A DNA stretch of 40,163 nt, taken from the NCBI GenBank assembly GCA_017441765.1, contig JAFRVK010000037.1:1-40163 (forward strand). The letters run 5' to 3'. Position 1 is the stretch's first letter. Each line of letters begins with the position of its first letter. Source of the stretch: Erysipelotrichaceae bacterium. GTDB lineage: Bacteria > Bacillota_I > Bacilli_A > Erysipelotrichales > Erysipelotrichaceae. Positions 26,479-37,849 of this stretch are shown one piece after another. The notes below the pieces were generated by a model. That model had not been told where the DNA came from. It saw only the letters and a list, made by a program, of their open reading frames with translations, and did no database searches. The translations under genes were made by a program, and so were the position numbers.

Positions 26479-27084
26479 ATGACAAAAGAATTTATTATCG
26501 AAATGATCGGCTATCTGGGATCCCTGCTGGTCCTGGTATCCTTCATCATGACCAGTGTCTTCAAGCTGCGTATCGTCAACAGTATCGGCAGCTTCATCTT
26601 CATGGTCTATGCCCTGATCATCCGTTCCTATCCGACGGCGATCATGAATTTCTGCCTGGTTCTGATCAATCTGCGTTTCCTCTGGAAGATGTCGCGAAGC
26701 GAGAAAGAATTCGAACTGGTCCATGCGGATCCGGATGACAGCTATGTGCAGTATTTCTTAAACAAATATCACGATGACATCGTTCAGTTCTTCCCTGAAC
26801 AGGATTTCGCTTTCCCGAAGGAAGCCAAAGCCTATCTGGTATGTCACGAAGGCAGACCGGTGGGCCTGACGATCGGAAAACAGAACGGTTCAGAGATGGA
26901 GCTGCTCCTGGATTATTCCATCGAAGCTTATCGCGATTTTTCGATCGGCACTTACCTCTTCAGTCAGCTGGCGAAAGAAGGCATCCGTAAAGTCACTTAT
27001 GCCGGACCGGATGAGAACCATCAGGAATATCTGCAGAAGATGGGCTTTACGAAACAAGGGGATCATTACGAAAAGGAACTGTAA
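26479..27084 (+). CDS. YgjV-like membrane domain fused to a GNAT acetyltransferase domain
   Basis: 201 residues with AAGGAG seven bases before the ATG. Residues 1-75 form three to four membrane helices (IIEMIGYLGSLLVLVSFIM, IGSFIFMVYALII, PTAIMNFCLVLINLRFLW) resembling the YgjV inner-membrane family. Residues about 80-201 look like a GNAT fold: AYLVCHEGRPVGLTIG strand pair, the helix after RDFSIGTYLF at the acetyl-CoA loop site, and YLQKMGFTKQGDHYEKEL at the end. The classical Q/R-x-x-G-x-G/A loop is degenerate (FSIGTYL). It may be a membrane-tethered acetyltransferase or binding domain; substrate unknown. A 14-bp palindrome precedes its ribosome-binding site. Confidence 0.75.
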   Translation: MTKEFIIEMIGYLGSLLVLVSFIMTSVFKLRIVNSIGSFIFMVYALIIRSYPTAIMNFCLVLINLRFLWKMSRSEKEFELVHADPDDSYVQYFLNKYHDDIVQFFPEQDFAFPKEAKAYLVCHEGRPVGLTIGKQNGSEMELLLDYSIEAYRDFSIGTYLFSQLAKEGIRKVTYAGPDENHQEYLQKMGFTKQGDHYEKEL

Positions 27085-27101
27085 TCAGTCATACAGTTCC
27101 T
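27074..27101. terminator. Convergent hairpin over two stop codons
   Basis: Arms AGGAACTGTA (27074-27083) and TACAGTTCCT (27092-27101), perfect over 10 bp, loop eight bases holding the adjoining stop codons. T-tails are weak on both sides (TTTTCG on the minus strand). Confidence 0.55.
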
Positions 27102-27507
27102 GAAACAGCGGACTTTCCAGATCACGGATATCGTCGAAGGAGAAGGAACGCTTATCCATGGCAATCAGACGCCGTTCCACCAGATCGACTCTGCGTATCA
27201 CAGCGGTCGTGCTCATGTAGGCACCGCCGCTTTTTTTCTCGTCTTTCACAAAGTATTCTATTTTAACTTCAGGTTGTTCCTTGAGATGATTTTCCAGGAT
27301 CTGGAACTTCTGATCCAGTTCCTGTTTCTCCTCATCGCTTAATTCTATGAAACAGTCGGTCAGACGGCTTGCTTCGGAAATGGATTCCCCGAAACCGACC
27401 AGTCCCGCAAACGGGGCAAACTGGGCTGCCCGTTCATTGATCTCCATTTGATGACGGTTCTTGGAAACAAAATGCGGCAGATCGATGATATCGTCATAGT
27501 TTCTCAT
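27085..27507 (-). CDS. YolD-like protein
   Basis: 140 residues. The family signature is visible in the N-terminal RAAQFAPFAGLVGFGESISEASR block and in the following KIEYFVKDEKKSGGAYMSTTAVIRRVDLVERRL segment. YolD-like proteins are encoded beside Y-family polymerases in Firmicutes and are thought to accompany them in SOS mutagenesis, perhaps in the role of UmuD, though the mechanism is not established. The start overlaps the polymerase stop as ATGA, so the two are co-translated. Confidence 0.88.
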   Translation of the reverse strand: MRNYDDIIDLPHFVSKNRHQMEINERAAQFAPFAGLVGFGESISEASRLTDCFIELSDEEKQELDQKFQILENHLKEQPEVKIEYFVKDEKKSGGAYMSTTAVIRRVDLVERRLIAMDKRSFSFDDIRDLESPLFQELYD

Positions 27508-28964
27508 TCCCTGTGACCTCCGATCTGGGCATTGCGTGCCCTGCCTGTGGCAGCTTCTTCGTAGCTTGTGCCTTTTAAGATCTTGTTTTTGCCGTGTTTC
27601 TTCTTAATCAGCAGAATGGCTTCCTGCATCTTTTTCTCTTTGAGATCGGCTTCCTTTTCTTTCTGTTCATCAATCTCTTTCTCTTCCAGAGAAGTGAAGA
27701 GATCCAGCTGCTCATGAATGACCCTGCCTTCCAGAGAAGAGCGCAGCACCACGTGATCGGCACAGATATTGATCCTTCTTATCAGTAAAGCAGGATCGAC
27801 TTTCTGATCATAGATCGCAAGAATGGCTTTCATGATCTTGTCGGTCGATGAAGTATAATCCTTCAAAGCCATGGAACCTTTCGAAGGCTTGATCTCCTTC
27901 TTGCCGTAATAATTGTTTCTGGTGACATAGCCTTCTGTAGAATTGCTGGAATCATAACCGACATACAGGCTCACATGATCGGTCACAAGATCCTTGCTGA
28001 CCATATCCAGCACGAGATTGTCGATCATTTCCTTGGTGACGATCTTGGCTTCTTCAAATGTATAAGGACGCATCAGTACCTGTCCGGAACCAAGAGAATG
28101 ATTGTCCGATCGGTAGTTCTTGATGTCTTTCATCGTGACCGGTTCATAACCCCAGGCATGATCGATCAGAAGCTCCGCATTGATTCCGAATTCATCATAG
28201 AGGATCCCATCGTTTTTCAAAGAGAATCTGGCGATATCTCCCATCGTATAGAGATTGTATTTGGCCAGTCTTGCCGCGTAGCCCCGTCCTACCCGCCAGA
28301 AGTCCGTCAATGGCTCATGATCCCACAGATGATGGCGGTAACTCATCTCATCCAGTTCCGCGATCCTGACCCCGTCCTTGTCTGCCTGCATATGCTTGGC
28401 TTCGATATCCATCGCTACCTTTGCCAGATAAAGATTGGAACCGATCCCGCAGGTCGCCGTGACTCCGGTCTGGCTGAGGACATCGCGGATCATTTTCAGA
28501 GCCAGTTCATGTGCCGTCAGTTGATAGGTATTCAGATAGGCCGTCACATCGATAAAGACCTCATCGATCGAATAGACATGGATATCCTCCTGGGATACAT
28601 AATTCAGATAGATCTCATAGATCCTTCTGCTGTAATCCAGATACTTGCGCATCTGCGGCGTTGCCACGATATAGTCGATCGCCATGGATGGATCCTGCTT
28701 CAGTTCGCTGTAGACATAGGATTTGCGCTGTCTGTCCTTTTTTTTGTTCAGCTTGTTTACCAGCTGTTCCACTTCATAAAGACGCGGACGGCCGGATAAT
28801 CCGTAGGACTTCAAAGAAGGCGAAACCGCCAGACAGATCGTCTTATTGGTTCTGGAAAGATCCGCAACCACCAGATTGGTATTCAAAGGATCCAGGCCCC
28901 GCTCCACGCACTCGACGGACGCATAGAAGGATTTCAGATCGATGGCGACATAGACTCTGTTCAT
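27504..28964 (-). CDS. Y-family DNA polymerase (UvrX/ImpB/UmuC-like)
   Basis: 486 residues. It performs translesion synthesis. The N-terminal palm metal site is in VYVAIDLKSFYASVE (Asp9), and the second is SIDEVFIDVT; GIGSNLYLAKVAMD is the helix-hairpin region. The C-terminal 60 residues are Lys/Glu-rich and probably a tail for binding the clamp. With the following YolD-like gene it forms a typical two-gene SOS cassette; this type is common on Firmicute plasmids and phage regions but also chromosomal. No LexA/DinR box was recognised upstream. The promoter TTGAAA-17-TAAAAT lies so close that the mRNA begins at or near the ATG. Confidence 0.92.
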   Translation of the reverse strand: MNRVYVAIDLKSFYASVECVERGLDPLNTNLVVADLSRTNKTICLAVSPSLKSYGLSGRPRLYEVEQLVNKLNKKKDRQRKSYVYSELKQDPSMAIDYIVATPQMRKYLDYSRRIYEIYLNYVSQEDIHVYSIDEVFIDVTAYLNTYQLTAHELALKMIRDVLSQTGVTATCGIGSNLYLAKVAMDIEAKHMQADKDGVRIAELDEMSYRHHLWDHEPLTDFWRVGRGYAARLAKYNLYTMGDIARFSLKNDGILYDEFGINAELLIDHAWGYEPVTMKDIKNYRSDNHSLGSGQVLMRPYTFEEAKIVTKEMIDNLVLDMVSKDLVTDHVSLYVGYDSSNSTEGYVTRNNYYGKKEIKPSKGSMALKDYTSSTDKIMKAILAIYDQKVDPALLIRRINICADHVVLRSSLEGRVIHEQLDLFTSLEEKEIDEQKEKEADLKEKKMQEAILLIKKKHGKNKILKGTSYEEAATGRARNAQIGGHRE

Positions 28965-28972
28965 ACGATTCT

Positions 28973-29001
28973 ATTTTATGGCAATATTGAATTATTTTCA
29001 A
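28973..29001 (-). promoter_or_regulatory. Promoter of the Y-family polymerase gene
   Basis: TTGAAA (29001-28996) and TAAAAT (28978-28973) with a 17-base spacer, then eight bases to the ATG. This is the best-supported of the leaderless arrangements in the window. Confidence 0.65.
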
Positions 29002-29048
29002 GTAAATATTCATCCGTTTGTGATAAAGTAGAATTAAGGAGAAGAACT

Positions 29049-29870
29049 ATGAACGAAATTTATAATAAGTGTCTGGAAGCTGCCGAATTCATCCGGACAA
29101 AATTCGATGCAACCGATGCGATCGGTATCGTATTGGGTTCCGGTCTGGGCGATCTGGCAGATGAAATCACCGATGCACAGGTCGTCGATTATGCGGATAT
29201 TCCCAACTATCCAAAGACGACGGTTCCCGGTCATGCGGGTCAGCTGATTTTCGGTTATCTCAACGGGGTCAAGGTCCTGTGCATGAAGGGCCGTTTCCAC
29301 TTCTATGAAGGCCACGACATGAAGACAGTTGCGATGCCGACAAGAGTCATGAAACTTTTAGGAGTAAAAGCCCTGATCCTGACCAATGCGGCAGGCGGAG
29401 TGAACCGTTCTTTCAAGCCCGGCACCCTGATGGTCATCAATGATTTCATCAACTACATGGGCGATAATCCGTTGTACGGACCGAATGTCGATGAACTGGG
29501 TCCGCGTTTCCCGGATATGACCAGAGCTCTGGATCCTGAATACACAGAGATGGCGATACAGACCGGTAAAGACCTGGGTATCGATATTCAAAGCGGTGTC
29601 TATATGGGGTTCCGGGGCCCGAATTTCGAAACGCCTGCCGAGATCCGTTTTGCGGAAAAGATCGGCGCGGATGCCGTGGGCATGTCTACTGTTCCTGAGA
29701 TCCTGGCGGCCCGTCACTGCGGTCTTCCGGTCATCGGTATTTCCTGTATCACCAATATGGGCGCAGGTATTACCGGCGAGGTGCTGACTCACGAAGAAGT
29801 GCAGGAGACAGCCGACAGAGTCAAAGGCCAGTTCAAGGAACTGATCAAGACAATCGTAACCAGAATGTAG
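29049..29870 (+). CDS. punA: Purine-nucleoside phosphorylase (trimeric type)
   Basis: 273 residues, normal for the trimeric PNP class. It cleaves inosine and guanosine with phosphate to base and ribose-1-phosphate. Visible are the phosphate-site IVLGSGLG, VPGHAG, the GRFHFYEGH segment, NAAGG, the GFRGPNFETPAEIR block and GMSTVPE, with ISCITNMGAG further on. The start has AAGGAG eight bases upstream. Its neighbours are unrelated; a strong terminator follows, so it is probably a single-gene unit for nucleoside salvage. Confidence 0.95.
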   Translation: MNEIYNKCLEAAEFIRTKFDATDAIGIVLGSGLGDLADEITDAQVVDYADIPNYPKTTVPGHAGQLIFGYLNGVKVLCMKGRFHFYEGHDMKTVAMPTRVMKLLGVKALILTNAAGGVNRSFKPGTLMVINDFINYMGDNPLYGPNVDELGPRFPDMTRALDPEYTEMAIQTGKDLGIDIQSGVYMGFRGPNFETPAEIRFAEKIGADAVGMSTVPEILAARHCGLPVIGISCITNMGAGITGEVLTHEEVQETADRVKGQFKELIKTIVTRM

Positions 29871-29888
29871 AAACAAAGCTTATCCATC

Positions 29889-29940
29889 AAAAAAGCTGTC
29901 AGGATTCTGTTCAGATTTCTGACAGCTTTTTATTATTTTT
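29889..29940. terminator. Bidirectional terminator, punA and beta-glucoside operon
   Basis: Arms AAAAGCTGTCAG (29891-29902) and CTGACAGCTTTT (29919-29930), perfect over 12 bp, with T-runs on the plus strand and A-runs giving T on the minus strand. It ends both convergent units. Confidence 0.85.
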
Positions 29941-29945
29941 AAGAT

Positions 29946-33076
<3,131 letters not shown>

Positions 33077-33094
33077 ATAAAGTCTCCTTTTTAA

Positions 33095-33123
33095 GATCAG
33101 GAGTATTTTTCATACTCCTGATC
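33095..33123 (-). promoter_or_regulatory. Intercistronic stem-loop between EIIC and EIIA
   Basis: Arms GATCAGGAGTAT (33095-33106) and ATACTCCTGATC (33112-33123), perfect over 12 bp, loop of five. On the minus strand it is followed by TTAAAAAGG, not a T-run, so it is probably a partial attenuator or an RNA-stabilising hairpin rather than a terminator. Confidence 0.65.
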
Positions 33124-33134
33124 CTGTTTTTGAA

Positions 33135-34373
33135 TTATTTGCTTTCTTTTGCTTCTTCCTGAGCCAGGACATCTGCTTCATATGTCTTATAGAACGGCAG
33201 CCAGATGAGCAAGCTCAGCACGAACAGCACGATCGTCAGAACGACACCGCCGACACCGGAGTTGATGAAGGCCTGTATGACAGTCGGGAAGTACCAGAGC
33301 TGATTGACCGCGGAAGGAATCGCAACCAGACCTGTCCTGTAGGCGATACCTGCAACCAGCGGCAGGACGATTGCGTTGAGCCAGAACGGGATCATGAGGA
33401 TCGGGTTGTAGGCGACAGGCGCACCGAAGACGACCGGTTCGTTGATGTTCAGGACACCTGGAAGCAGACACATTCTGCCGATGGTCTTAAGCTTCTTGGA
33501 CTTCGAGATGCACATCAGCAGGACAAGTGTCAAGGTAGCACCGACACCGCCGATATCGATCAGGCCGTTGAAAGTTTCCATCAGCGAGATATTGGTTGGA
33601 GCAGCACCGGAAGCGACTGCCGAAGCGTTCGCAGCGATACCATCCATCCAGATCGGCCACTGCAGCGGGAACAAGATCCAGGTGAAACCGAAGGAGTACA
33701 GGAATGCTTCCGCAAAAGCGACCAGTACGAAGCCAGGAATCGTCTGTGCGATTTTGGTCAGAGGATTGAAGATCGCTCTACTTAATGCATAGATATCAAT
33801 GCCGCAGTTGTAGCAGATGACACCCAAGAGAACGCACACGGCAACCGGGATCATCGCATCGAACATGTTGACGACGATGTCAGGCATGACGGTATCTTCA
33901 GAGAAGAAAGAGTGTTTGCTGAACTCATAGAATACTTTAGAAACCAACAGACCGGTGAAGACGGCACAGAACATGCCTCCTGTTCCTAACGTATCAAGAA
34001 TGAACGCCATTTCGCCTTCTTCCGTGAAACGCGGAAGCAGGAAGACCAGGAACGTACCGACCGATGTCAAGGCAGCAACGTTCTTTAATTTTTCGGTATG
34101 TCTTTCTTCCAGGAACTTTGTCGGAATCAGGAAGGCGATAAAGACAGACATCAGGCCGAACGTGAACTGATTCAGCAAAGAGATATCCGGAATCACCGGG
34201 ATATATTCCTTAAGCAGACTCAAGACGGTGACAAAGCTTCCCAGCATGATGATCGGAAGCAAAGTCATAATCGACTTCTGCACAGCAGCGATGTAAGTGT
34301 TCTGACACAGCTTTGTCAGTTTCGGTGAGAATACATTTCTCATCCAAGACATAAATTTGTTTTCTTTTTTCAT
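33135..34373 (-). CDS. PTS EIIC component, cellobiose family
   Basis: 412 residues from the ATG at 34373, with AGGGGA seven bases upstream; the in-frame ATG at 34400 lies inside the EIIB gene. About ten membrane helices. Family segments include the GVGATLTLVLLM helix, the FGAPVAYNPILMIPF substrate loop with the conserved NINEPVVFG just before it. It is the membrane channel that translocates the sugar as it is phosphorylated. The gene is 13 bases after EIIB. Confidence 0.93.
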   Translation of the reverse strand: MKKENKFMSWMRNVFSPKLTKLCQNTYIAAVQKSIMTLLPIIMLGSFVTVLSLLKEYIPVIPDISLLNQFTFGLMSVFIAFLIPTKFLEERHTEKLKNVAALTSVGTFLVFLLPRFTEEGEMAFILDTLGTGGMFCAVFTGLLVSKVFYEFSKHSFFSEDTVMPDIVVNMFDAMIPVAVCVLLGVICYNCGIDIYALSRAIFNPLTKIAQTIPGFVLVAFAEAFLYSFGFTWILFPLQWPIWMDGIAANASAVASGAAPTNISLMETFNGLIDIGGVGATLTLVLLMCISKSKKLKTIGRMCLLPGVLNINEPVVFGAPVAYNPILMIPFWLNAIVLPLVAGIAYRTGLVAIPSAVNQLWYFPTVIQAFINSGVGGVVLTIVLFVLSLLIWLPFYKTYEADVLAQEEAKESK

Positions 34374-34386
34374 GATTTTCCCCTGT

Positions 34387-34698
34387 TTATTCTTTTTCAT
34401 TGATAAGTTTCAAGGCAACTTCCAGAGCACCGGCTCCATCGATGGCCCCATAGATCTCTTCCGGAATGAAGGCATAAGGCACTCCATAGGGAGCGATCGA
34501 ATCCCTGATCATTTCTTCCTGATAGGCCAGATGCGGGCCGATCAGCAGGCAATCGGAATCCTTGACACTGTCGAGAAGTTCCGACTCGCTTCTTGCGACG
34601 ATCGATACTTCCAGACCCTGAGCTTTTGCAGTTCGACGCATTTGTTGGGCAATGAAACCGCTAGAAGCTCCAACGCCACAGATCAATAAAATCTTCAT
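34387..34698 (-). CDS. PTS EIIB component, lactose/cellobiose family
   Basis: 103 residues. The phosphorylated Cys8 is in LLICGVGASSGF near the N-terminus, in the P-loop of the family. It carries phosphate from EIIA to the sugar in EIIC. It is the first gene of the operon and has AAAGGAAAG before the ATG. The order EIIB-EIIC-EIIA-GH1-GH1 makes this a complete beta-glucoside utilisation operon. Confidence 0.94.
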   Translation of the reverse strand: MKILLICGVGASSGFIAQQMRRTAKAQGLEVSIVARSESELLDSVKDSDCLLIGPHLAYQEEMIRDSIAPYGVPYAFIPEEIYGAIDGAGALEVALKLINEKE

Positions 34699-34746
34699 AG
34701 TTCTTTCCTTTCGTTATGCATAACTTAATACGTATCTTCTGCCTTC

Positions 34747-34775
34747 ATCGTATCCTTCCGTTTCGATAGAAACAA
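34747..34775 (-). promoter_or_regulatory. Promoter of the beta-glucoside PTS operon
   Basis: TTGTTT (34775-34770) and TACGAT (34752-34747) with a 17-base spacer on the minus strand. Both boxes are imperfect, as expected of a promoter that needs an activator; the palindrome lies directly upstream. Confidence 0.55.
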
Positions 34776-34811
34776 ATCATTGTTTTCACTTGCAGGGGTG
34801 AAAATGATGAT
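34776..34811. promoter_or_regulatory. Palindromic operator next to the PTS promoter
   Basis: Arms 34776-34789 and 34798-34811 match in 12 of 14 positions (inner TTTTCAC and GTGAAAA perfect), with an eight-base spacer. It abuts the -35 of the PTS operon, a position used by activators. The divergent LicR-type regulator is the likely binder (inference). It does not match the cre consensus because the central CG is missing. Confidence 0.6.
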
Positions 34812-34822
34812 CGTCGTCCGTA

Positions 34823-34852
34823 TTGAATTCATTGTTTATTCATAAATATAAT
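34823..34852 (+). promoter_or_regulatory. Promoter of the PRD regulator gene
   Basis: TTGAAT (34823-34828), 18-base spacer, TATAAT (34847-34852), then ten bases to the ATG with no ribosome-binding site. The 5' leader would be about four bases. Confidence 0.6.
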
Positions 34853-34862
34853 TAACTTAACC

Positions 34863-36758
34863 ATGGATCCGAAGTATCGAAAGCTTCTCTATACTTTAAG
34901 CAAAGCTGAAACAGCGGTCACAGCTTCATTTTTGGCTGACCGCCTGGGTGTTTCTTCCCGTTCCATCAAGACCTATATCAAGGATCTCAACAGCAGCTAT
35001 TCCGAGCTGATCCGGTCCGGTCCGGATGGCTATCTGATCAATCGGGAAATCTATGAGAAACTCGTTTTTGAAAGAGACGAGATCCCTCAGGATCAGGAAG
35101 AACGGATCCGTTACATCATCAATTACCTGGTCGAAATGGAACAGGATGAAGAGCTGGATATCAACGAACTGGCTGATTCCATCTATGTCAGCAGCATCAC
35201 GATCCGCCGCGATCTGAAGATCGCCAAAGAACTGTGCGAGCACTACCGGATTGAACTGAAGATCGCCAATGACAGCATCCGGCTGATCGGCAAAGAAAAG
35301 GATAAACGCGCTCTGATCAATTCGATCTATACTAAGGAATTCGAACAGAATGATTTTGATCTGTATAAGCTGCAGGAATTCTTTCCTGATTACGACCTGA
35401 CCAGAATCAAATCGATCACGATCGAAAAATGCAAGGAATTCAACTATCTGATCAACGGCTATACGATCGATCAGATCGTGCTGGATATCGTCATCGGCAT
35501 CGATCGGATCCGTCATTCGTTTACTTCGGAAGACAATGGCGAGATGTCGAATTTCAATCTCCATGAACTGGAGCTGGCCAGAGCCATCACCGGAGAGTTT
35601 GAAAAGGTTTATGATATCCGTTACAGCAACGAAGAGCTGCAGGCTTTCACGATCATCCTGTTCACTCATCTTCTGAAGATCGATTATCAGTCCATCACGG
35701 CAGAAGACCTGAAGCATATCATCGGTGAAGATGTCTACCGTCTGGCAGAAGAGATCATCGAGGAAACCGATGACTATTTCATCCGGAACCAGAACGAGGA
35801 ATTCTTTACCCGTTTTGCCTTGCATCTGAAAAACCTGCTGCTGCGGGCGAAATCAAACTATATCAACCAGAACAGCCTGACGGAGACGATCAAGACCAGT
35901 TGTCCGTTGCTGTTTGACTGTGCTGTCAATATCTCCAACAAGATCTATGAAAAGACCGGCTATCAGATCAATGATGACGAGATCGCCTACATCTGTATCC
36001 ATATCGGCAGTCTCCTGGAGACTTCGGACAATCAGAAGCTTTCCTTGGGACTGGTGATGCCGAAGTATTACAACTTCTCAGATGAAATCAGAAACAAGAT
36101 ACAGGACCGTCTCGCTGCCGAAGCAGTGATCAAAGTCATTCCTGAAGAAGATTTCCAGCAATTCAATACCCTTGATCTGATCATCACGACCAACCCGAAC
36201 CTCAAGATCGACGCAGAAAAGAAAGTCCTGATCACCGGAATCATCCGCAACAGCGAACTGGATGCGATCGAACAGAAAGTGCGTCAGATCCGCCAGAAAA
36301 AGAAAATCGAGACCGTCATCAACCAGCTGCTGTCAGTCACAAGCGACAAGTTCTTCTACAAGAATCCTGATTTCAGCAATAAAGAGGAGCTGATCACCGG
36401 AATGGTGAATGATCTTCTGGATAAAGGGATCGTCGGCTACGACTTCCTGAATGATGTCTTCCATCGGGAAAACATTTCTTCGACAGCATTCAACCAGATC
36501 GCTGTGCCTCATACGCTGACGATGAATGCGAATCAGACGATGATTTCCATCGCGTTATTTGACAAGCCTTTCAGCTGGGGTGGAAAGAAGATCAGCATCG
36601 TCTTCATGTTTGCGATCCATCCGGAAGATAGGAAAATGTTTCATTTCATTTTCGATAACCTGATCTCTCTTCTGCTGAACGATGAAAATGTCCGCCTGCT
36701 CAAGGAATGCAGCAGCTATGCGGAATTCATCGAAAAGATCCCGTACATCAAAGAATAG
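34863..36758 (+). CDS. PRD-domain transcriptional activator (LicR/BglG family)
   Basis: 631 residues, the normal LicR-type length. Domains in order: N-terminal winged helix (about 1-60, FLADRLGVSSRSIKTYIKDL), a second HTH (about 100-150, ELADSIYVSSITIRRDL), PRD1 (about 185-290), PRD2 (about 295-400, with CIHIGSLLE), an EIIB-like domain (about 405-490) and an EIIA-Fru/Mtl-like domain (about 500-631, His in IAVPH). PTS phosphorylation of the PRD and EIIA histidines would tune activity to beta-glucoside supply. The EIIB-like domain shows no Cys at the usual P-loop (SLGLVMPKYYNFSDE). It is divergent from the PTS operon and probably activates it. Confidence 0.92.
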   Translation: MDPKYRKLLYTLSKAETAVTASFLADRLGVSSRSIKTYIKDLNSSYSELIRSGPDGYLINREIYEKLVFERDEIPQDQEERIRYIINYLVEMEQDEELDINELADSIYVSSITIRRDLKIAKELCEHYRIELKIANDSIRLIGKEKDKRALINSIYTKEFEQNDFDLYKLQEFFPDYDLTRIKSITIEKCKEFNYLINGYTIDQIVLDIVIGIDRIRHSFTSEDNGEMSNFNLHELELARAITGEFEKVYDIRYSNEELQAFTIILFTHLLKIDYQSITAEDLKHIIGEDVYRLAEEIIEETDDYFIRNQNEEFFTRFALHLKNLLLRAKSNYINQNSLTETIKTSCPLLFDCAVNISNKIYEKTGYQINDDEIAYICIHIGSLLETSDNQKLSLGLVMPKYYNFSDEIRNKIQDRLAAEAVIKVIPEEDFQQFNTLDLIITTNPNLKIDAEKKVLITGIIRNSELDAIEQKVRQIRQKKKIETVINQLLSVTSDKFFYKNPDFSNKEELITGMVNDLLDKGIVGYDFLNDVFHRENISSTAFNQIAVPHTLTMNANQTMISIALFDKPFSWGGKKISIVFMFAIHPEDRKMFHFIFDNLISLLLNDENVRLLKECSSYAEFIEKIPYIKE

Positions 36759-36824
36759 AAACGGAAGAAACCGGATCGTCCTGAAACAAATCTTTCCTTC
36801 TGTGATAGAATATAGACAGATGGA

Positions 36825-36901
36825 CGGAATATAGCGCAGCTTGGTAGCGTGCTTGAATGGGGTTCAAGAGGTCTCGGGTTCAAATCCCGATATTCCGACC
36901 A
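36825..36901 (+). tRNA. tRNA-Pro (anticodon GGG)
   Basis: 77 bases including an encoded CCA. The acceptor stem CGGAATA pairs with TATTCCG; the D arm is GCGC-loop-GCGT; the anticodon stem CTTGA/TCAAG encloses loop ATGGGGT, giving anticodon GGG; the T arm is TCGGG/CCCGA with loop TTCAAAT. All four arms close. It reads CCC and CCU. It stands alone, between the PRD regulator and a terminator. Confidence 0.95.
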
Positions 36902-36915
36902 TCTAAAAGAAAACA

Positions 36916-36938
36916 AAACGGTCTCAGGACCGTTTTTG
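36916..36938 (+). terminator. Terminator after tRNA-Pro
   Basis: Arms AACGGTC (36917-36923) and GACCGTT (36928-36934), loop TCAG, followed by TTTTG. It lies 16 bases after the CCA end and may also end the convergent YitT-family gene on the minus strand. Confidence 0.8.
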
Positions 36939-36963
36939 TGTTTCTATCGCTATCGGATGACGA

Positions 36964-37809
36964 TCACATTCTCACTTCATACGTGAAGCCTTCACCGTTC
37001 ACATCCTTGGTTTCCGAAATGATCACGAACGCATTCGGGTCATTCCGATCGATGATCTGCCGGATCGTCTCATACTGGTCTTCCGACACGACCACCACCA
37101 GCATCTTTTTCTTGTCTCCGGTATAGCCGCCTTCGATATCCACGATCGTCGTTCCGCGTTTCACGACTTCATGCACCTCTTTAGAGATGATCTCATACTG
37201 TTCGGAAATGATCTCGAATTTCTGCGCTGTAACGCCATTATAGATATTCATGACCCTCTCCATGGTCAAAGTCAGCACAAAGACACAGATCAGTCCTGTC
37301 AGCACCGCATTCATGCCATAGATAAACAGGCCCGCTACGACCGTGATCGCATCCATCACCATGATAGTCCGACTGACTTTGACCTGAAAGAATTTCTCCA
37401 GGATCAGCGCCAGTGCATCCGTTCCCCCCGAAGAACCGCCGTTACGGAAGATGACCCCGATTCCGATCCCGCCGATGACGCCGCCATAGACCGATGCCAG
37501 CAATGGATCGATATCGTAAACCGGAAGAACTCTGGTCACCAGCAGAAGAAAGAACGGATATGAAGCGGCATAGATCAGCGTATTCAGAAAGAACTGACGG
37601 CCAAGAAAAATGCTGCCGACGATAAACAGCGTCGTATTGATGATGATCGTCATGATATCCGCATCGATCGTGACATAAGAAGCAAGAAGGTTTGCGATTC
37701 CCGCCACTCCTCCCGAAAGAATACTCCCCGGCAGAATAAACATGCCGATCGCCAAAGCAAACAGAAAAGTACCCGCTTCAATCATCATGATCTGTCTGAA
37801 CAGTTTCAT
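36964..37809 (-). CDS. YitT family membrane protein
   Basis: 281 residues from the ATG at 37809, with GGGGGAT before it; the frame extends to 37866 but without family similarity and overlapping the -10 box. Five to six membrane helices occupy residues 1-200, with the repeated-glycine GGVAGIANLL and the FRNGGSSGGTDALALIL motif. The C-terminal soluble part (about 215-281) is the DUF2179 domain with GGYTGDKKKMLVVVV, a likely ligand-binding region. The role of the family is not known. It is divergent from mscL. Confidence 0.9.
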   Translation of the reverse strand: MKLFRQIMMIEAGTFLFALAIGMFILPGSILSGGVAGIANLLASYVTIDADIMTIIINTTLFIVGSIFLGRQFFLNTLIYAASYPFFLLLVTRVLPVYDIDPLLASVYGGVIGGIGIGVIFRNGGSSGGTDALALILEKFFQVKVSRTIMVMDAITVVAGLFIYGMNAVLTGLICVFVLTLTMERVMNIYNGVTAQKFEIISEQYEIISKEVHEVVKRGTTIVDIEGGYTGDKKKMLVVVVSEDQYETIRQIIDRNDPNAFVIISETKDVNGEGFTYEVRM

Positions 37810-37849
37810 CTTCTTATCCCCCGTTGATTCATCCCTCTGATACCCCATG

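Noticed and set aside
34783..34804. cre site in the PTS operator palindrome
   Set aside because: The palindrome lacks the central CG of cre and has an eight-base spacer; it fits a dimeric activator better.
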